Shown here: positions 34,571-48,500 of the stretch, piece by piece
Position numbering within the stretch: the stretch's first letter is position 1
How the letters are laid out: each line of letters starts with the position of its first letter
Origin: Stichopus chloronotus
Lineage: Eukaryota > Echinodermata > Holothuroidea > Aspidochirotida > Stichopodidae
Assembly (NCBI GenBank): GCA_021234535.1
Contig: CM037848.1
Location: forward strand, 11,761,944 to 11,825,943
Direction: 5' to 3'
Length of the DNA stretch: 64,000 bases
Made by a program: the position numbers and the translations under genes
The notes under the pieces: model-generated
What the model was told of the DNA's origin: nothing
The model's input: only the letters and a program-made list of their open reading frames with translations
Database searches by the model: none

Positions 34571-35954
34571 TGGTTGAAGGATCCTATCTGTTTGTCGCAC
34601 TTAAACTGTCAGAAACCTGGATGAAACCTGAACAAGATTTTTCAGAAGTGACATTTACTGGATTTAAAATTGTTACATTTGTGCAGGATATGCTGATCTG
34701 ATAAAGGTCACTTAACAACAGGATGTTAATTCTCTGCAAGGGGTAAAAGGGAGGGGAGAAAATGTCTTTAAGACATTGATCACACTGTCCAGTGTGTGTC
34801 AGGTGTTTTAATCATAAAAAAAAAACTACAAGAGAAAGAAAAATACCTCCCAAAGGAGCACTGTAAATTCTATTGAACCCTTTATTATTTCTTCTGTAAG
34901 ATTTCAGAGTTTCATCTATCAAAATGCTTCTGTCACATACAGTACTATGATCCAATTATGTTATCATATGGTAAACTTTGCACAAGATACTTACAGCAAG
35001 GTCACTTTGTCAGCTTTTTTTCAATGTGTGTGGTTAATTGTCTGTCAGCATCGACAAGAAATACACCCCTGAACTTGGAACAGGTGCAGTGTACATGGCC
35101 TTGATAATAATTGCCACACAATAGGGTTAATATTTTAATTATTGAGGTATTCATGACTTTACTGACCACAGCACCTTTATCCTCACAAAATTTTCATCTT
35201 GTACTAAAATCATGTCTCAAATGGAGTTCTCCTGCATGGTGAAATAACATGTGATATCCCAGACATATGTTCAGGGTTTGGATTTATGTTCTCAAGAAAG
35301 AATAAACATGTATGATAGGTATCATGTGAAGATTGGCTTGACACATGATTTATTCTCTGCCTAATTTTGAAAATTTCCTTTTGCTTGTGTTCATCATCTG
35401 GCCTTGGTAGTATAATAACCTGAACATTTGTAACTTGTCCTTGTTTGAATGTTTTTAGGTGGAATCAGAGGTGATAAATTGTGGGGGGGGGGGCAAACCT
35501 TTTATTGAGTTACCTAGAGCAGAAAGTACATTAGACCACTCAGTGTGACCAAACGAAATAACTGGTCACATTCATGTAGACTAAAAAAAAAAAGAACTTG
35601 TCACCCAGGATTGAATTTAATACAACCACTAAGGATTTGCCATTTTTTCCTAATTGTTTATAATCTTGTGAGCAAAGTTTCAGCAACACAGGTATTGTCT
35701 TTCAGTTTTCTATCGCCAGCAAAGTTTGCCACAGAAAAGAAAATTCACTGCAAATTTTCTATCGAACAGTGTGAAATTATGACATCTTACTGTTCTGTAG
35801 TTTGAAAAGTATATCAGTAAAACAAAACACATTCCTGTATCTCTGTACATTGCTGTGTGTTTAGAAGGTATCCTCCTTTTGGGCATTATAGCTGACGGCC
35901 TCCACTCTCTTCACTGCCTTGTGGCACTCTAAATTACCTGTTGGTGGATTTATC

Positions 35955-36905
35955 AAAATTTTCATATTTAAATATCCGGAAGATGAACGCTTAGTAGTTC
36001 TCTTTCAGATTTTGTGACAGGTGATCTCTTCCCCTACTTTCTCGTCAGTGAAACACTGACAAAGAACAAAAGGTAGTGCAACTCATATTCCAGCTTTAAA
36101 GATACATTAAGGGTTTCTGTTCCTTGGATAAATGTCATAATAATATTCCAACCATCCCCAGAAGTGAGCATCCGTATTCTGTGGCTTGCATATCGCTGCA
36201 GTGAAGTTGGTCCAGAAGTTAAAAATACTGATCACACTTTCCGTCTTAGTAAGACCCACGAGCATGTGTCTCGGTGCGTTATTTCGAATGTATCGTACTG
36301 TACACAGAGCATAATTTCAGATGACAGCATTGTGATGCCGTTGATTTGTAATGTACAAAAGTTTTGGAAATGGTCAGCTTCAAGTAAACATCATTGCCAT
36401 TGCGTTGGTTTACCTTTTTTTGTACATTGAGACATATTCAGTGCAAACAAAATTTTATTTGCGCGTATACATATAGCATTGTAAATATTTATAAATTTCA
36501 GAAATCTGCATATCGTTTTAATATTTATTTGTCAAGTCGTTCAGCGTATTATTTAATTGGCATCATTCCCATGATTTGTCAGTTCATGAATATTCAATGT
36601 TTTGTACTTGTCAATATTTGTTTATTTTGCAGCCAAAAGTACATGCCATTTTGTGAGTCGATACGTTGCTTCTGTTGAGAGGAGATGTTTGTGGCCATAT
36701 GTCTCATACAGCTGCTAGTGTATAACTCCTTGTTATGTTTAATAGTAACTTTTTATTTGCTATTCTTCTTTTGATCAAATCAGTCATGAAGGAAATGAAT
36801 AAACATAATGCAATATCAACCAATGGGAATATGTACTTATTTTTGATTTTTGATTTTGTAAGTCATGTATGGTGACCGAGGAATTATTAAAACCTGGAAA
36901 GAGAA
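35955..36905 (+). repeat. Segments duplicated at 51-52 kb
   Basis: Three blocks have counterparts near the right PGRP gene: 35955-36100 with 51675-51836 (AACTCATATTCCAGCTTTAA), 36578-36715 with 51333-51455 (TGAATATTCAAT), and 36785-36905 with 51850-51990 (TATCAACC). They mark the downstream limit of the PGRP duplication. Confidence 0.65.
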
Positions 36906-37238
36906 AGTCAAAACCCATTCTGCTTCACATTAATGCTAATGGTCTCTTGACAATAATCAGCTTAACTCACGCATGGCGTTGAGGTTGTGGAGGGGGGGGG
37001 GGGGGTGGGGTTCTAATTGTTCAATGAAACATTGATAAGGAGCGCTGAGGAATAAAAATAGTCAAACAGAGTCAGAAAATGCATATGTGGCAGACGTTTA
37101 TGATCTAAGCGGTAGAGAGAATTCCTTTATTACTCTGTGTGGTAGCTGCACCCCGTCACGATTTAAGATCTACACAGCCTAAACTGTAGAGGGCATCACA
37201 CAATAGATCAGTCATTGCCAATAAGGTCCCTAATTTTT

Positions 37239-39065
37239 GATTCCTTGCCGAAGGCGGGCAAGGAATCATTGCGATGGTGATTTGGTGTATGTGTGTGCGT
37301 ATGTGTGTGTGTGTATGTATGTGTGTGAGCAAAATCTTGTGAACACTCTAGTTTTTGAAGGGAAAGTGCAAGGTTGGTCAAAGTTGGTGTGTTGATAGAA
37401 CATATGAAGATCTCGGTTGTGATTGTTTTTGGTGAAGGTCAAAGGTCATCTGAGGTCACCATCAGGCAGAATGTGTACAAACTATGTTTGCAGTATCTCA
37501 GAAATGACAAGTTGCATCATTTTCAAACTTGGGTGGTATGTACTGCCCTGTAAGTGAGATTGTGAGGGTATTCTTGTAGGTCAAAGGTCATCTGGGGTTA
37601 TCAGAAGTCATAATGTAAAAAGCTTGTGAACACTCTATCTTTTGAAGGAAAAGTGCAAGGTTGGTCAAAGTTGGTGTGTTGATAGAACATATGAAGATCT
37701 CGGCTGGGATTGTTTTTGGTGAAGGTCAAAGGTCATCAGGCAGAATGTGTACAAACTATGTTTGCAGTACCTCATGAACTGCACATTGCACAAACTTTAA
37801 CCTTCGAGGGTATGTAGGACTTTCTAAGTAAATAAGATGTGGGTGTTTCTTGAGGTCATGTGGGGTCATCAGAGGTCATAACATGAAAAAAACTTGTAAA
37901 CACTCTGTTTACAAAGGGGAGATAATTTCACAATTTAAAAAAGGGGAGACAATTTCACAATTTTAAGTTGTTCTTTTTAGCTGAAGTATATAAATATTAT
38001 TATTGGTTTTGGTTTTGATGTGGGCCAAAGGTCATCTAAAGTCCTTGAGTGCAAAGTGTTAAGACCTTTGCTGATGTTGTTTCACTTTTCTGTCTTTTCC
38101 TATGGGTAGAAGGTATTTGAGCTCCCTTCCAAGCAAAGACTAGCAATGCTTGCACATGTAGGAAGTTCCAATTTGAAAAATTTACCTGTCAGTTTGGTTG
38201 TAAAATGTACAGTAGTTGCTGTACGAATTTCACAAGTCTTTGACTTACAATGATGAAACTTCATCTATGCATCTTCAGCTGGCATTATGTTGGTTTCTGA
38301 TAAAATACCATACGTCTGAAAACATCGATAAAGTACATCTAAAAGCCCAATTTGGTTGATTAAGTTCAGCAGGTACAATACACCTTTTGAGTTTCTATTT
38401 AATCCCCAATTCAGCAGCACAGTATTTGGCATCATGCTTCTTTTATTTATTACTCTTGTTTTGCCAGTTAAAAGTGCTCACTTAGTTTTCAAAGCCATAA
38501 ATGGCTTTTAATTCCATCTGAGACATTTTTTGTCTGAAAATGGTGATTGACCTATGACCTCTTTTGAAAATGGTCAGAAAAGTTGGGCCTGCCTATCTTT
38601 CCCAGAGGAATCATTATCTGAGATACAGCTCTCCTTCTGTCATCAAACAATGTGGAATAGATTTGTTTTCTGAAGTGGAGATAGTTGTACATTTGAGATT
38701 TCTTGTAGGGAAAAGTCTTATTGTACAATAGAGATAAATAAGCTAGTACTTGGTCATATGATGGGGTAGATGGAGGAATTTATGTAGTTTACATAATTGG
38801 CAATCATTTCAACTGTCATATGAGTATATCTCTTGTTTCTGGGAAATTTGTACTGTACCTAGGGTACCACTGTGCAGGCTGGAGAATTCTTAGCCTTCAG
38901 TGCTATCTTACATTACATGCATACAGTAGGTGTTGTAAAATGATGTACAGTATTAATGGCGTATCTGGTAGTCTGTGGTTACTGCAGTTAATTGCAACTT
39001 GAAAAAATTAATGGAAGTGCATGTATTGGTGGCAAGGAATCACTAAGCCTCTTGGCTTTCTTGTT
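37239..39065 (+). mobile_element. 1.8-kb repeat bounded by GGCAAGGAATC
   Basis: Starts with a perfect 11-bp hairpin, GATTCCTTGCC / GGCAAGGAATC with loop GAAGGCG (37239-37267). GGCAAGGAATC recurs at 39031-39041, followed by a small AAGCC/GGCTT hairpin. Inside are a GT-rich tract and a tandem duplication. No transposase frame. The ends suggest a non-autonomous element, perhaps Helitron-like, which is a guess. Confidence 0.5.
37329..37905 (+). repeat. Two tandem units of about 285 bp
   Basis: Units start at about 37329 and 37618, each with CTTGTGAACACTCTA, GTGCAAGGTTGGTCAAAGTT, GGTCAAAGGTCATC and ACAAACTATGTTTGCAGTA. A third unit is truncated near 37889. Confidence 0.85.
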
Positions 39066-39482
39066 GTTTAAGGTATTCCGAAGCACTCGCCCGAAACGAG
39101 CATATTAACACAAGAAGAAAACTCATGCAGGGCGTGAAGCACTTCTTTTAGGGAAAGGGGGGGGGGGGGGGATGAGTTGCTGCTCTAGCGTGAACGTACC
39201 CGCGACCATCTTTCTAGGGCCAAAAACTGTTACAGCACTGGTTACAAGTTGGTAGTCAGTCTACCAGAATAAAAAAAAAAAAAAAAAAACTTGCAAAAGA
39301 TTCGTCGGGAGTTGCATTACATATAAAGACGATGAATGTACCAAAAAAATATATATATAAAATTACTAGCATATCTATGTGATTATTTGGCAAAGGCATT
39401 GAAAAATGTGTAAAATATAATCATTGTAACCTCCTATCGTAAGCGAGACGCTGGGTGGTAAAGACTGTTTCCAAAAATAGTT

Positions 39483-39524
39483 TCACGGCCTGCCCGCTGT
39501 TGGTGGGTAGTGCTGTCCCGGTTC
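39483..39524 (-). CDS. PGRP left, exon 7 (C-terminal tail)
   Basis: Acceptor TTACAG. Encodes [13 protein letters not shown] then TGA. The proline-rich tail after WPHW is conserved in the right copy, which supports a real terminal exon over read-through of exon 6. Confidence 0.85.
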   Translation of the reverse strand, partial: EPGQHYPPTAGRP

Positions 39525-42500
39525 CTGTAACAATATAAACAAAAAAAATTGCCTTGGAGTCATTTTGAATAACGAGGATATACGTATACATAAAGCAAAA
39601 ACGATATTAAAATATCTGATGGCGCTTCTTTTCATTACAACTTACTGATTCAACGGAAAGAACTTCACGACGTAAAATTTGCACTGTTGAAGGCCTCGCA
39701 AGAAATATGACAAAATGGTTAATTGGGGTGCTCAGAAATATTGCGTGCAAAGTCCAAGATGGGACAAATGGCCCATCCTCAGACACATCCAAAATTTATG
39801 TACATGCTTAAGGTATCACAATGACAAACCATCGATACATTTTACAGTAGTAGGAGAAGCATTTTGAAGAATTTCCTAAAATGCACCAAAGAGTCCAAAG
39901 TGGACCATGGTCCACAACTTCTTTAATACCATAAACAGATCACTAACAAGGAGTCATTATGACAAATCATTAAGATGACCATCTGTAGGATGCTGTCAAC
40001 TCTGTCTGACATTGAGTAAAGGGAACAGGTATTATGCAGTATTTCATAAGATGGACCCTAGAACTTCCTGAACACTGTAAAGGTGTCACCTGAGTGTAAA
40101 TTCGAGAAAGCATCAACAACATAAAAGAGAATCTGTTGGAAGAGACGCATCCTGCAGTATTTCACAAAATGGGCCATAGGGACCAAATGAGACCCTGGGC
40201 CAAAAATTCATGAACGCAATGAAGGTACTACTAACAAAGTACCTTGATGAAAAACCATGAAGATTGTACATGGCAATCTGTAGGAGGAAAAGCATTTTGC
40301 AGAATTTCGTGAAATGGATCATAGGGTCCACATGGGACCTCGGACCAAAACTTCCTGGACACTCCAAATGGCCTAGATACCCAAAAAGATTGTGTGTAAG
40401 TTTAATATAATCCATCCAGTCATGGTCACATAGAAGCATTTGAATTACTGTGCATCCATACCTTGTGCATGATCGGGTTCCTAATATGACGTCACTAGCT
40501 GCCTTATAGAAAAAACAAATTCCAAGAAGGAACTTCCAACTGTGAAATTTGTGAAGCTTGCATAACATTGTCCAAGGGCACCAAGGGCAGTTTTGGATAT
40601 CAATTTGTCCAAATATTTAGAAAGACCAATTTTCATTGAGTTTTAGTCTATGTGTCACGGCCTCTTTATTAATCAGATCCCACCCATCGGGGGGAGGGGC
40701 AGTGGCGTAATCAGCGGGGGGCAGGGGCGCGGGAGCCCCCCAGAAATATATCTTGCCCCCCACTTGCCCCCCCAATGAAATTCTAAGGTTAAAAAAAAAT
40801 CGGCAAAATTAGTATAAGACAAAACTTCTCAAACACGCCGCGATTAAATTACAACTATTTGCACGAAAGAAAACAATACAAAAATACGATATTTAAAATC
40901 GAAACGATAGATGCATGTGAAAACAATGAGCCCAGTCCCCACACTAGTAGTTTCAATAGCAAGAAAGACAAATAATGACTCTGATTTGGTAAAAAGTAAA
41001 CTTATATCAATGAAAAATGAGCCATGAAATTGAGAAATTATCACTTGTGCATGGGAAAATCCAAAAGTGACTAAAAAAAGAGAATACTGGGCTAATATTC
41101 ACAGGGCTGAAGAGAGTGGGAATTGCCGTTTCCGGCGATCTAAGAAGCATTATTATCCAAAAATTTTCTTGGTACGCTACACGCCAACCGATAGTGGCGC
41201 TCCGCTTAGTGACGATAACAGCTTGTCCCCCCACTAAAATCTTTGCCCCCTCAGCCCCCAAAATGAAAAAGTCTGGTTACGCCACTGGGGAGGGGGATTG
41301 AAAGATGAATATTTACAAAACAATTACTGAAGGAAGTGAACATTGAAGTAACTTGTACATAGGAAAGGAGCCAAATTAACAAATGCAGTTGATTAGTTTC
41401 CACTGTGTAAATATTTGATAGTAGTTCATTGTAGCTCCAAAACATACCCAGTGGGGCCAGGATTGTATTTCCTCGAAGAGGGCGTCTCCGGGACATTCCG
41501 CGAGTTCGCGCACTTGTCTGTGGCCGTACAAAATGTAACTGTCCCTTAACTTATTCCTGTGAAAAAGGAAAAAAAAAAAAGACGAGTAGAATGCTTAGGC
41601 TATTTCTCATAGTTGTAGTCTGATCTGGTCGACTTTTCCTAGATGAAGTTAACTAGGTTTAAATTAATTCTGGACTTAAACTATGTGATATTTAAACAAG
41701 ATTTTCCCCTTTGCATATTCAGCAAAAGACTGGGGACTAATATATATTATACGGTAACTTAAAAGTGATTGTGGTGCGTTCGTACGTGCTCGAGAAGACT
41801 TGTGTATTGTGATTACACGAAAATTACAGTCTAACAGCTATATGGTAGGTTTTGTTATTGATATCACGGCGTAAGACCTTCCTACATAAAGGACGGATTT
41901 GCATGTATATATCCCCCCCCCCCCACGGCCTTTCATCTCCATCCAACAGTATATAACTTTAATTTAAAGCAACGGTGGTTACTTTGATGTGTACACAGTG
42001 TTATCGTTATACATGCTTGGCAGGGGACGGGGGGGGGGGGGTGAAGGGGAAATGATGAAGGGGAAATGATGGCGGGAATCGATGAAGTTGAAATGATAGG
42101 TGGAGGTGGGGAGGGAAATCTCCCCATCTTACCACTTTTTCGTTCATACTATCAGTTTTTGTAGATCATTACAGTAATGACAGTTAAGGAAACATAACTG
42201 GCACTGAGAAATTACCTACAGCTATTGCACTACAATCAGAGAGCGAACCTGCTTGGCCCCATCCTAAAGTTGCCCCCCCCCCTTCTTGTTCTTGGATCAT
42301 TATTACAGTAACAACGGCATCCATTTTTGACTGTACTCATGGCACTCCTGTAACATTGCTCCATTGAGTGCGTAGGCAAAAGGTAAAAACATTGAAATTT
42401 CATGTCCAAAAATGTTGGTAAGGCTTTTAATTGAACAATTCAGACAACATGGGAAAATAAATAGGTTTCAGGTGAATAATTTTGCCACATGATTCCAAAT

Positions 42501-45500
42501 TCTCCTAACAGAACCCCCAAAAGCGTAAAATACGATGATGTAGTTGTTTAACACTTTACATTTAAACCAACCGTGTGCTTCTTTGAACCAACCAATGGGT
42601 AGTATATTAGTGTTGAATATTCAGAACAGTTCGTTAAAGCAACTCAAGATCACTGACCCCGTAGTTACTTTCACTTTTCTTTCCATTTTCTTTCACTGAC
42701 AGAGGTAGTCCGTCCATGTACAACCTCACGTGTACATTTAAAAATAAAGAAAAAAGTTGAGATCAAACAATCGTTTCCTTCTGGTTTTTCAGTACACACG
42801 CAATCTGAATTTTCCCATAAGTTAAATGATTGTACTAAACAGAAATTGTATGGCGAGTAAAAGTTACTAAATATGAATATAAATAGAGTGAGAAACCTGT
42901 TCCCGCCCTCCCCCTTCCTAAAAAAAAACTACTCGATCACTGTAGTATTGTCAAAAAACTCCCTGTACTTTTACAATCACCACGTTGTAATCACAAATGT
43001 GTGTTCAAAACAGGAGGGTTGCTGTTAATTAAACTGATCTTGGCATATTTAGGTAGACAGATAGACAGACAGGCAGACAGACAGATAGACACTACACCAG
43101 CCAACACAATGTGACTTTTTGAGGTTGCCCAGAATACCAAACATAATTTCACTTACTTTTGCACAGCACATTTAATCAAAGATGAAATGGCATCCACACT
43201 CTTCTGGTTTGGGCGCTTAAAGTCAAAAGTTCCCATGATGCAGATGCCTATATGTGGAATGACGTCACAAGATCGTTAGACAATGAATATTCAATAATCG
43301 ACCTTCACGAAAACATTCGTCATATGAATCTTACTTGGGAAGTTTAATCACGCAACTATGCAATAATTTTAATGAACCTATCCAGACAAAACTTGTGCGG
43401 CAAGTGCACTGAAGGGGGTGGGGTACCGGCTTATTGCCCCCGAGTTTCCCAGTCCCTTAACTCGTGTCTGGACCATTTGGGTGCAATATTTAAGTTTGAA
43501 TTACTGGTAAATTACCAGTCCTCCCTCAAAATAAAAATATCACGGTGTTGAAATTTTTACCACCATAAACACACTTCGATATGTTAAAACTTATCTAACG
43601 CCTACTGCTATGTAAATGAATAATTCATATCAACAGCTAATTCACACACAGCTTATTGACATTATACTTACCGATGGAGCGGGAATTATACCATGGTGCA
43701 TGGGCCCCTACCGTGTCCCAACCACGCCCTTCATAGATCAGTCCGTCTTGACCGACACAGAAGGAATATCCGATGTCATCCCAACTCCGATTATTCTGAT
43801 GAAAATCCTAAAACAGGACACAAGAGATGACCAGTTTTTCTGACTGTAACAGTGATGAAAATACTGGCATCCGAAAGAGAACAGTTTTTGAGAGAAGAGA
43901 CACCTTGTTCCTCCTTCTATTCACTGAACTAGAGGGGGACATTTTGTTGTGACGAGCAGGTCTAATAAAGATCAAGAGAAAAAAAAATTAAAACTGATCG
44001 ATTGACTAAAATTTGAGAAAATAAAACTAGGGCATGAGGGGGGGGGGGTCTAAGACCTTACGTAATCATTCATATCAGTAAGAAAATGAGGAAAAGATTC
44101 TGGTCTGCTGTTTTAATTCTGCTATGATCTTCTTAAAGAGAGATACCTGAATTTTTCTCATTTCTGCACAACATGAATTATAGTCGTAACACTCCTCCCA
44201 GCTGGTATGATGTAGGATCACGTATGATACGGGCGTCTCCATGTTCGCTCTATCCTTACGGGGCTTGGCCTGCCAGTCTGATCTGCTGACTGATGAACGG
44301 ACAAGCTGAAAAATAAAGTCACATTTATTATCTCAATCACCTTTTACGATGTGATAATTAATGATAATGTACATGTATGCTCGTGGGTGGAGTCGAATGG
44401 TGTCCGTGTTTATTCGAGGTGTAGCCTAAATGTCTTCTTCCTGATAATTAAATTCCCTTCACTTGGAGCACCCTTGGGAGTTTAAAGAGCTACATTTGTG
44501 CTAGCTAATAAGGGTCAGTATACCAGGAAATGACATGCATAACTCTTCCTAAAATCTTAAGTTTTTGTCCAATCTCATCCTTAACTTGTTGTCACTTAGG
44601 TCAAGGATAATCCTACACTCTTTTTGAACCCTCAGTTTAGTTATTTATTCACCAAACCCTTCGTCCGAACCATTTTTACATAACGTTCCGTACGTCTTTT
44701 TGGCTCTAATTTAGAATCAGTGACCACCAGTCAATTTTTTTGATGGTGGTTAGGATGAGAATATACCAAGTTGAAGGTGTAAAAAGCTATTTAGGCCTAG
44801 CTTTAACCTAAATAACCACCAATCATGGTTAAAATTGAGAGTTAGGGTTAAGTTTAAGGTGAAATTAGGCAAAAACAAGGATTTTAGGAAGAATACGTCA
44901 TTTCCGGTAACTCATTCTAAATAAGTACCGTTTTTATTTTTCTGCCCAGTTGGTTGGGGGTTCAATAAGTACCTGTTGCAACTTTCTCCGGAGACGAGCA
45001 TTCACTGGCAATAAATAATCTTAAAAAGTTCACGGCTCAACATAGTAATCGATACCAGCTGCATGAGCTTGCTAACTTCAACTTGCTTGCGTCATATTGT
45101 GACGTTTTCACTTTCCGTGGTTAGGATTGAGAGTTTGGGCAGGAGGCCGTCAGTAAGGGAATTAGAGATGGTACGGATTTTACGGAGTAAGTATCAAATT
45201 CACAAAGTACGAAAGATTTTGCATGCGTTGTCCACAAAGCACACTCTGATGACTGCATGGAATTGTATGCATGGGAGCAATTAGGCCTACCTCTTATAGT
45301 TTTCCTGCAACCTGAAACCTGCAACAAAATTGAAAGAAAATGTAGAACCTTCTGTTTGTACTAAATGGTGACTTTGGAAAATGATGTAATAACAAGTAAC
45401 AAAGTAGGAAAAGAAAGAGAACACTTTACCTTTTCCATTGCAGAAAACATTATCTTCCCTCAATCTCGTTATAAATTCCGCACGGGGGGTTGTCAACTTT

Positions 45501-48500
45501 ATCTTTCCTTTTAAAATGGAAAGAGCTAACCCAAAGTAAAGCCTGCTTTGAGTCGAAGCCAGTAAAGTTAACAACCGGACTTAGTCCTGTGAAATTTTGT
45601 CAAACTTGCGACCCTCACAACACAACCCAAGTCCTTTTCCCACCGTAGGCAGGAGCATATCACGCATTTGTCAAACTAGACACTGTTCCCTGTGTGCTGC
45701 CCTATGCTGTGTTCTGTGCACTGTGGAAGGCAATAGCTACACATTCACCTGTTCGTATAAGTAGCGTTGCATTTTTCATTACGTAACATTGTGTCACTTC
45801 ATTCTCCACTATACCGACGCTCTTGATACGGGGTAATCCTTCGTCCCCCACCTCGAATTTAGTATTGTCTCATATACTTGTGGACCTACAGTCTTTTACA
45901 GTCACAGACAAGTCCTATGTCTGAAGGGGTGTGGGTGGGGTCTGTGGCTGGGGTGGTTGGATCGTAAGACAAATGTCACCTTATGGGTCTATTGAATTTT
46001 TATATTCTGCATTATTTTATTCCATATTCCCACATCCATACATTAGTAATTTATTTCTGTCATTCTTATATTAACTTAGCTCCAGTTATTTCATTATTGG
46101 TAACTCATGATTACAGGGTGCAGTGTTAGTATTTTACACGACCATATTCAATTCCCACTGTCCCAGAGACGGACTAACAAAAAGCCACCATGTGTAATTT
46201 GTATACTATAAACGTTGTCATCTCCCCTAAATAGTCAAGGTAGAAGGTGGTGTCTGAAGCCTACAGGGCGAGGACGCTTGATGGATAGGCGTTCTCGTTT
46301 GTAACATGATATGCCCAGATTCAAACTACTTTTAACTAAAGAAACAGTTCTTTCACGTTTCGCAACAAACGTCGAAGAACGTATTGTTTTATCGTCAGCT
46401 CTCCTCAGCTTGACAGAATGGTTTATGAAGGAAACAGGATTGATTACAAAGGCTCGGCACAGGGTGGAAGGGGGGGGGGGGCACTGGGCACATGTTACGA
46501 AAATGTGAAGAAAGGCTTTTCCTTTCCCCCACTCACGTAGTGATCCACCAGGGGCCCGTTCCACAAAGAGTTGCACTCAATCTTAAGCTCGATTTATCAT
46601 GTAGAAGGCGTATAGAAATTAAACATAAGATCGATCTTAACTCTTCGTGGAACAGGGCCATGCACTCAGAAAGATATCATCCTCGGTCTTCTGTTAGTGT
46701 GCACAGGAGCACAGTTTTAAATGTAAACTAGTTTCAGTATACCTTTTAACGTTTTTGTATATCTAGTGATTTCTGTTTGATTCGTAGTGTCAATCACGTG
46801 GTGTCAATGATTAAGCTTACGTCCTCATTTTGCATGGCTGGTGTAAACAACTGCTGATATAACCTGTGAAGTATATGGGCTATATTTGATGGTAAAGGTA
46901 TTCGTTGACGAAAGAAAGCCGATTAACATTCTCATCATGTTGAAGGAAAAGTAAAAACTGCTACTAAAGATAAGGATAAGAGTTTAACCGAGAGATGAAA
47001 CTTAAAGCTATTGTCACTCGTAAGGAATTTTATTGACTTTCTTTTCTTCTTGCTTTATCAAATATGTTACTAACGAATGGAGTACTGTTTCAATCCTTGG
47101 AGAAAAATTCTATTTAAGACAATGCAAGTCATAAATTTCCTGAGAGACGGAAAGTCGGTATATGCTAAGTGTTCACACATTTGACTTATTTCAATCAATT
47201 ACGTTCTTTTTGCTTTTGGTAGTTCTAATTCATAACTTATTTCCGAGTTTATTGCGATTGCCTTTCTTTGTTAACATTACTTGGTAAGGTTTAGTTGTCT
47301 GTTTTGAAGTATCAATCTTGGAATAATGTTGTTAAACAATGAAAACTTTAAATTCAGTACCTTCACCATATAATCTTGTTACCAAACACTACCAGTCACT
47401 AAAACAATTGGGAAACTGAAGACATACATATGTACGTCACACCGAGCTTGAAGTTAAGGCAAATTTCCTCTTTTTGAGCATTTACCAACAACGTCACAGC
47501 AGGGAGCAGCAGCAACTCACTGGTCACATATTAATACATGACTTGACTGCATAGGCTCTCATTTTGCCAATTGATGCAGAAATAATGGTAATAAAAAAGT
47601 TTCTCTTGACCTCAACTGAACGAAAACAATAGAGATGTTGACCTTTTGCGTCATACTGACCGAATGCATGTAAAATAAACTTATTTTCCTGTGGCGTCCC
47701 ATCGTTCTCTATAAGTGATGGGTGAAATAGGTTAAGTTCACTTGAGGTTCCACTACGTAAGAAACGTCAAAAACATTTCAACTCAGCGTGGGTCAGTTAA
47801 TAGTGAATTTTGACAAGATCTGTGAGTAACCCTTGAAGAAAGGGAATTATGATGGTCTGCAAATCTTTTAGAACAAATCAAGAGAAATTGTGAATACAGC
47901 GACATACGGGGGGGGGGGAGGGGAGGGGGAGGGGAGAAGGAAGACGAGGGAAGAATGCAGTTTAAATGGCAAGACTCAACGCGATGCGATTTGACGCTGA
48001 CGCGATGAGGTAAAGACGTCGATTTCGCTTTCACGTTACATTCGACTCATTCGTATCGCTCTACGATTTTTTTTCTTTTACTGTAATCATGTGATTCTAT
48101 GGAGGGCAACTATTGAACAAGGAAAAATATCGCCGCGATCAGTGAGACACGTTGAAATTGTTTCGACGCCATTTCATCGCATCGCGCCGCGTCGCACCTG
48201 GTTTGAAAAGGTCTAAGAGATAACATTGTCTCATCTTGTTTTTATCGAGAGTTGCTTCTCGTCTAGGGTGAAATTTCCTTTAAGCCCGTCAAAATCCTTG
48301 ACACTGTTTTTGCTCTCCAAAATATTGCGCAAGAGCAAATAATATACCAGAGCTCGATAAACATTCTCAAAAAGCTGGCAAACTGTACAGCCAGCAACAG
48401 TAACTGTATCGGCAAGCAACATGAAAAGCTCATCCACCCTGATGGACATAAAATGTCATTCTTGATGATATCACTATGACGTCATCATTAGCACCATTAA

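Larger units (their letters stand above)
33487..39482. other. Intergenic region, with VPS8 3' UTR at its left end
   Basis: About 6 kb between the VPS8 stop and the stop of the left PGRP gene, which converge. I see no supported gene. It holds a possible polyadenylation signal, a SINE-like copy, segments shared with 51-52 kb, and a composite repeat from 37.24 to 39.06 kb. Several long G runs lie here (35483, 36992, 39157). Confidence 0.75.

Noticed and set aside
40113..40568. 151-codon open frame on the - strand
   Set aside because: Lies within a degenerate tandem repeat in a PGRP intron; similar phrases repeat inside it, and it has no recognisable domain.
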